DNA of 64,000 bases from an uncultured Bacteroidales bacterium. GTDB taxonomy: Bacteria > Bacteroidota > Bacteroidia > Bacteroidales > Muribaculaceae. The position numbers were made by a program, and so were the translations under genes. The DNA is taken from NCBI GenBank assembly GCA_947644715.1, contig CANSAP010000006.1:19339-83338 (forward strand). Direction: 5' to 3'. The notes beneath the pieces are model-generated. The model had not been told where the DNA came from, searched no databases, and was given only the letters and a program-made list of their open reading frames with translations. Below, one piece after another: positions 60,307 through 64,000 of the stretch. Position 1 is the first letter of the stretch. Every line of letters starts with the position of its first letter.

Positions 60307-61506
60307 ATGAAACTGAAAATCTTTACAATCTTGGCCATGGCCATGATTGCTCACACGGCTCAAGGATATACTGAGTACGATTACGATTTAGGGATCTATT
60401 ACACCCTCATGTCAGAACAGGATAGAACTGCCGCCATCGAATGCGGTGATCCCAACATTGCTTATGATGCCCCGGCATTCGCTAAAAGTGCAGAAGATGA
60501 TGAATTTCAAACGTGGGGTCACGAGTACTACATATGGATAGGGAATTCCTATTCCGGCAATGTTAACATTCCGGCGGAATTAACATTGACCCTATCCCGC
60601 AATTACAGTGCTGTTGTACGCGAAATACACCGCGGAGCCTTCTGCAACTGCCCTACCTTGGAATCGGTCACTATACCTGAAACCATCTATTACATCGGTC
60701 CCGGCGCATTCTATCGCTGCGTGAATCTGCGCGAAATAGAGATACCCAACAGCGTTACTGAAGTGGGATCTATTACATTCCAAGATTGCCACAGACTGAA
60801 AAAGGTAAAATACTCCGAGAACTGCGACTTGATTAACACCAGGACTTTTTGGATGACCGGCTACGAGATACCGGAGTTTACCATCTCCGGTGTAGATAAT
60901 GTCACACGTATCGGTCACGAAGCTTTTCAGTATTCAACTCTAACTGAATATCCCAATTGGGATAAGCTTACGCGAATTGGAGACTTCGCCTTTGACGGCA
61001 CACATCTCGAACATGTACGCATCCCGGTCGGTTGCACACTTGGCACAAATGTTTTCAACAATATCACGCAACTTAAAACTATTGAGTTGCCGTCAGACTG
61101 CCCTGACAATATTGACACTCAATTCCAAAAATCCACATCAATCATGCAGATTCGTATTGAGGCCGTGACCCCTCCCGCTCTCAGCGCTGACTGGGCCTCT
61201 ACGCTATCGCCTGACTGTGTGCTCGAAGTGCCTGCCGAATCAATCGAGCTGTATCGTTCCGCTCCCTACTGGAAAGAATTTGGCACCATCCGCGCCCTCA
61301 CAACCGGTGTGGACGAAGTGGCAGCCGCCGCCCCTGTTGCTACGGGGCTGAAAGGGGCTATCAGCGTGAGGGGAAACAATGCGGTCAGCATTTATGACCT
61401 GCATGGAGCTTGCATTTACCAAGGTGCTGGAGGCGAAGTAGCCGCCGCTCCCGGCATCTATATCGTAAGGACGCCGAACGCATCCATCAAGGTGCAGGTG
61501 CAATAA
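60307..61506 (+). CDS. BspA-like leucine-rich-repeat surface protein
   Basis: A 399-residue secreted LRR protein, intact paralogue of the frameshifted gene at 14855-16068. The ATG at 60307 (MKLKIFTILAMAMIAHTAQG) gives the signal peptide; upstream in-frame codons are in the leader. A short N-terminal domain (YDYDLGIYYTLMSEQDRTAA) precedes LRR_5-type repeats (AFCNCPTLESVTIPETIYYI, AFYRCVNLREIEIPNSV, TFQDCHRLKKVKYSENCDLI). The end (YDLHGACIYQGAGGEVAAA ... IYIVRTP) resembles the paralogue's tail and type IX sorting signals. Surface adhesion is inferred. Confidence 0.85.
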   Translation: MKLKIFTILAMAMIAHTAQGYTEYDYDLGIYYTLMSEQDRTAAIECGDPNIAYDAPAFAKSAEDDEFQTWGHEYYIWIGNSYSGNVNIPAELTLTLSRNYSAVVREIHRGAFCNCPTLESVTIPETIYYIGPGAFYRCVNLREIEIPNSVTEVGSITFQDCHRLKKVKYSENCDLINTRTFWMTGYEIPEFTISGVDNVTRIGHEAFQYSTLTEYPNWDKLTRIGDFAFDGTHLEHVRIPVGCTLGTNVFNNITQLKTIELPSDCPDNIDTQFQKSTSIMQIRIEAVTPPALSADWASTLSPDCVLEVPAESIELYRSAPYWKEFGTIRALTTGVDEVAAAAPVATGLKGAISVRGNNAVSIYDLHGACIYQGAGGEVAAAPGIYIVRTPNASIKVQVQ

Positions 61507-61565
61507 TCGGAACAGACAGAGAACCGGGTTTGCCCGGCAGACTCAGAAACTGTTTAATGATTTTT

Positions 61566-61604
61566 AACGCGGAGGGCGGCAACTTATTTGCCGTTCTCCA
61601 CGTT
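61566..61604. other. Long imperfect hairpin upstream of ahpC
   Basis: AACGCGGAGGGCGGCAA (61566-61582) pairs with TTGCCGTTCTCCACGTT (61588-61604) with one C-A mismatch and two G-U pairs. It lies between the LRR gene and ahpC. No T-tract follows. The flanking ACTCAGAAACTGTTTAAT resembles part of palindromic element C. Confidence 0.6.
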
Positions 61605-61703
61605 GTATAAATGGATGCGAAGGCAGCCGAGGCGTCACTCTCCGTCATCTGCGCCGGAAGCATCCGCATGTATAACCCGCTTAATCAACAATTTAATCAA
61701 GAA

Positions 61704-62270
61704 ATGGAAAGCATCATCAACACTCGTATTCCCGAATTTTCAGTACAGGCATATCACAACGGCAACTTCGAGACCGTGACCGACAAGGACGTGCTCGGCA
61801 AATGGGCCGTGTTCTTCTTCTACCCCGCTGACTTCACCTTCGTGTGCCCCACGGAGCTGGTTGACCTGGCAGAGAAGTATGAGAAACTGAAATCTCTAGG
61901 TGTCGAGGTATATTCCGTGAGCACTGACTCACACTTCGTGCACAAAGCTTGGCACGATGCCTCCGAGAGCATTCGCAAAATCGGCTATCCCATGTTGGCC
62001 GACCCCACCGGTCTGCTCTCCCGCGCCTTCGGCGTGATGGATGAAGCCACCGGCATGGCCTACCGCGGCACCTTCGTGAGCGACCCCGAAGGTCTCATCA
62101 AGCTTGTCGAGATTCAGGACAACAGCATCGGCCGTAACGCCGACGAGCTCCTGCGCAAGGTGGAGGCCGCTCAATTCGTGGCTGCTCACCCCGGCGAAGT
62201 TTGCCCCGCTAAATGGAAAGAGGGTGCCGCTACACTCAAACCCAGCATCGACCTCGTGGGTAAGATTTAA
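61704..62270 (+). CDS. ahpC: Alkyl hydroperoxide reductase C (peroxiredoxin)
   Basis: A 188-residue typical 2-Cys peroxiredoxin that reduces H2O2 and alkyl peroxides. The peroxidatic Cys is in FTFVCPTEL, the resolving Cys in GEVCPAKW. The ATG at 61704 (MESIINTRIPEF) gives the normal family N-terminus; upstream in-frame codons only add non-conserved residues. ahpF follows after 18 nt and regenerates it. Confidence 0.96.
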   Translation: MESIINTRIPEFSVQAYHNGNFETVTDKDVLGKWAVFFFYPADFTFVCPTELVDLAEKYEKLKSLGVEVYSVSTDSHFVHKAWHDASESIRKIGYPMLADPTGLLSRAFGVMDEATGMAYRGTFVSDPEGLIKLVEIQDNSIGRNADELLRKVEAAQFVAAHPGEVCPAKWKEGAATLKPSIDLVGKI

Positions 62271-62288
62271 TCCTTAATTGAATTGCGT

Positions 62289-63863
62289 ATGCTCGAGAAA
62301 GATATAATCAATCAACTCGCAGGCATATTCTCAACGCTGGAGACGTCGGTCACCCTCGTGGTCACCGGGGTCTCTTCCCGTAATGAGACCAAGCAGATGC
62401 TTGAATTTGCCCGCGACTTCGCGTCGGCCTCCCCGGCGCTTGACGTAAAAGAACATGACGAACCCACGCAGGAGAATGCCCCGCTGCTCGCGATATGGCG
62501 CAACGGGCAGCCCACAGGTGTCACCTTCTGCGGTATCCCTAACGGCCATGAGTTCACCTCGCTGATTCTCGCCGTGCTGAATGCTGCCGGGCTGGGCAAG
62601 AACCTGCCCGACGAGGCTCTGCGGCGCCGCATTGAAAATCTGCAGGGTCCGGCTGACATATTCTCCTTTGTTTCTCTCACTTGCACCAACTGCCCCGACG
62701 TTGTGCAGGCGCTCAACATAGTCTCGCTGCTGAATCCCCGCTTCCACAATACTACGGTAGATGGTGGGGTCGCTCCGCAGATGGTCAAGGACTATAATGT
62801 GCAGTCAGTCCCCACGGTCTATGCCAACGGCAAGCTCATCTCCGTAGGTCGTTCCGACCTCGGTCAGCTCGTGGGAAAGCTGGAGGAGGCATTCGGCTCC
62901 TCAGCCACTCCGGGACTCGTGGATGGCACCCCTCTCGGCTTCGACGCCATCGTGGCAGGAGGTGGCCCGGCCGGAGCTGCCGCAGCCATTTATCTGGCGC
63001 GCAAGGGCTTGCGCACGGCTGTTGTGGCCGGCCGAATCGGCGGACAGGTGCAGGACACCATGGATATCGAAAACCTGATTTCAGTGCCGCTTACCACCGG
63101 CCCCAAGCTGGCGGCCGCCCTGCGCACCCACATGGAGCAATATGACCTTTCGCTCTTCGACAACCGCCGCATCCTCTCAGCCGAGCTTGAGGGATTCCCC
63201 AAGCGGTTGACCACCGACGGTGGCGAAGTGTTCGAGGCGCCTGCTCTGATTATCGCCACAGGCGCCTCCTGGCGCCATCTGAATGTGCCCGGCGAAGCTG
63301 ACTACATCGGGCGTGGAGTGGCCTTCTGCACCCACTGCGACGGTCCCTTCTATGCCGGCAAACGTGTGGCTGTCGTCGGCGGTGGCAACTCCGGCATAGA
63401 GGCCGCAATCGACCTGGCCGGAATCTGCGAACATGTAGATGTCTTCGAGTTTCTCGACGAGTTGAAAGCTGACGAAGTGCTTCAGAAAAAGCTGGCCACT
63501 CTCGGCAATGTCGACGTGCATCTCAGCTCAGCCCTCACTGAAGTCAAAGGTGACGGCAAGAGCGTGACCTCGGTCTTGGTCAAGGACCGCAAGAGTGGCG
63601 AGGAGAAGGAATATGCCGTGCAGGGTGTCTTCGTGCAGATTGGCCTGACCCCCAACAGCGCCCCCTTCTCGGAACAGGTGCCCGTCAACAAGCGTGGCGA
63701 GATTGAGGCTGACGAAAGCTGCCGCACGAAGCTCACCGGTGTCTATGCCGCAGGCGACGTGACCGATGTCCCCTACAAGCAGATTATAATCTCCATGGGG
63801 GAAGGCGCGAAAGCCGCCCTGTCGGCTGTGGATGACCGCATGCGCGGGCTCACCCCCTCCTGA
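62289..63863 (+). CDS. ahpF: Alkyl hydroperoxide reductase F
   Basis: A 524-residue flavoprotein disulfide reductase that transfers electrons from NAD(P)H to AhpC. The N-terminal tandem thioredoxin-like domain has CTNCPD (CxxC). The C-terminal thioredoxin-reductase-like part has FAD Rossmann AGGGPAGAAAAIYL, the redox CTHCDG, NADH-binding VVGGGNSGIEAAIDL and GVYAAGDVTDVP. The ATG at 62289 is chosen over an in-frame TTG two codons earlier. It shares the operon with ahpC. Confidence 0.96.
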   Translation: MLEKDIINQLAGIFSTLETSVTLVVTGVSSRNETKQMLEFARDFASASPALDVKEHDEPTQENAPLLAIWRNGQPTGVTFCGIPNGHEFTSLILAVLNAAGLGKNLPDEALRRRIENLQGPADIFSFVSLTCTNCPDVVQALNIVSLLNPRFHNTTVDGGVAPQMVKDYNVQSVPTVYANGKLISVGRSDLGQLVGKLEEAFGSSATPGLVDGTPLGFDAIVAGGGPAGAAAAIYLARKGLRTAVVAGRIGGQVQDTMDIENLISVPLTTGPKLAAALRTHMEQYDLSLFDNRRILSAELEGFPKRLTTDGGEVFEAPALIIATGASWRHLNVPGEADYIGRGVAFCTHCDGPFYAGKRVAVVGGGNSGIEAAIDLAGICEHVDVFEFLDELKADEVLQKKLATLGNVDVHLSSALTEVKGDGKSVTSVLVKDRKSGEEKEYAVQGVFVQIGLTPNSAPFSEQVPVNKRGEIEADESCRTKLTGVYAAGDVTDVPYKQIIISMGEGAKAALSAVDDRMRGLTPS

Positions 63864-63879
63864 CCCCCGAAATCCATTA

Positions 63880-63974
63880 ACACACTCCAAGAGTGTGTGT
63901 CAAAATTCTTACTGAAGCAAACGCATGGCGCGGAGCGCCTATCCTTTGTTAGCCGGGGGGCTTCAGCCCCCCGG
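63880..63974. other. Hairpins after ahpF; possible further palindromic element at window edge
   Basis: ACACACTC-CAA-GAGTGTGT (63880-63898) forms a hairpin that carries the GAGTGTGT motif of the palindromic element family. CCGGGGGGC-TTCA-GCCCCCCGG (63953-63974) is a second strong hairpin. The window ends before the element's full extent can be seen. Confidence 0.5.
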
Positions 63975-64000
63975 TATGCATGTAGCGACAACCCAGCCCC

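Overview
This window reads as a chromosomal segment of a gut Bacteroidales, most likely a member of the Muribaculaceae. The evidence is moderately high G+C DNA, SusC/SusD pairs, lipoproteins with S-C lipoboxes, C-terminal tails resembling type IX secretion signals, and genes preceded by the Bacteroidetes sigma-ABfr promoter (-33 TTTG, about 19-20 nt, -7 TAnnTTTG). No rRNA, prophage, transposase or CRISPR array was seen. One tRNA gene (Gln, anticodon TTG) is present.

Layout. 1-3.6 kb: 5' part of pckA (minus), a small secreted protein and a short ComEC. 3.8-13.3 kb: a tight operon of SusC-like receptor, SusD-like lipoprotein, a lipoprotein, an M16 zinc protease and a ChaN-like haem-binding protein, followed by rpoN. 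14.9-16.1 kb: a frameshifted leucine-rich-repeat surface protein (minus). 16.3-23.5 kb: a cobalamin riboswitch followed by a single 2251-residue secreted protein that ends in a DUF4465-like domain. 23.6-26.8 kb (minus): a Sel1-repeat protein, a ZnuB-like permease and aroA. 27-31 kb: lysS, gpsA, pgi. 31.2-38.7 kb: a set of secreted and outer-membrane proteins of unknown role in which an outer-membrane protein plus lipoprotein module is duplicated in tandem. 38.75-39.74 kb: a low-G+C two-gene cassette between 75-bp direct repeats that contain the pfkA 3' end. 39.7-43 kb: pfkA (minus), a HAD hydrolase, ribF, upp. 43-44.3 kb: a DUF1016-type nuclease beside tRNA-Gln. 44.5-47 kb: three FKBP-type isomerases and a small lipoprotein. 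47-51.7 kb (minus): anti-sigma-like protein, TonB receptor, DUF4249-like lipoprotein and ECF sigma factor. 51.8-55 kb: a long leader and three envelope proteins. 55-57.4 kb: a Fic protein, a 50-residue protein, and metK behind a SAM-II/V-like aptamer. 57.7-64 kb: a SurA/PpiD-like isomerase, a second LRR protein, ahpC and ahpF.

Three themes stand out. First, nutrient capture: the riboswitch-controlled giant protein is a candidate surface cobalamin-binding protein, and the SusCD-M16-ChaN operon a candidate haem or haemoprotein scavenging system. Second, envelope biogenesis and folding: FKBPs, the SurA-like protein and the 31-38.7 kb locus. Third, small mobile or repeated DNA: a family of palindromic intergenic elements sharing AGAGTGTGT ends and/or a GAGCATAGCGGGCTATGC core, the duplicated pfkA end around the two-gene cassette, and a 21-bp tandem repeat that multiplies a stop codon. 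Two genes carry single-base frameshifts at homopolymers, so sequencing error is possible.
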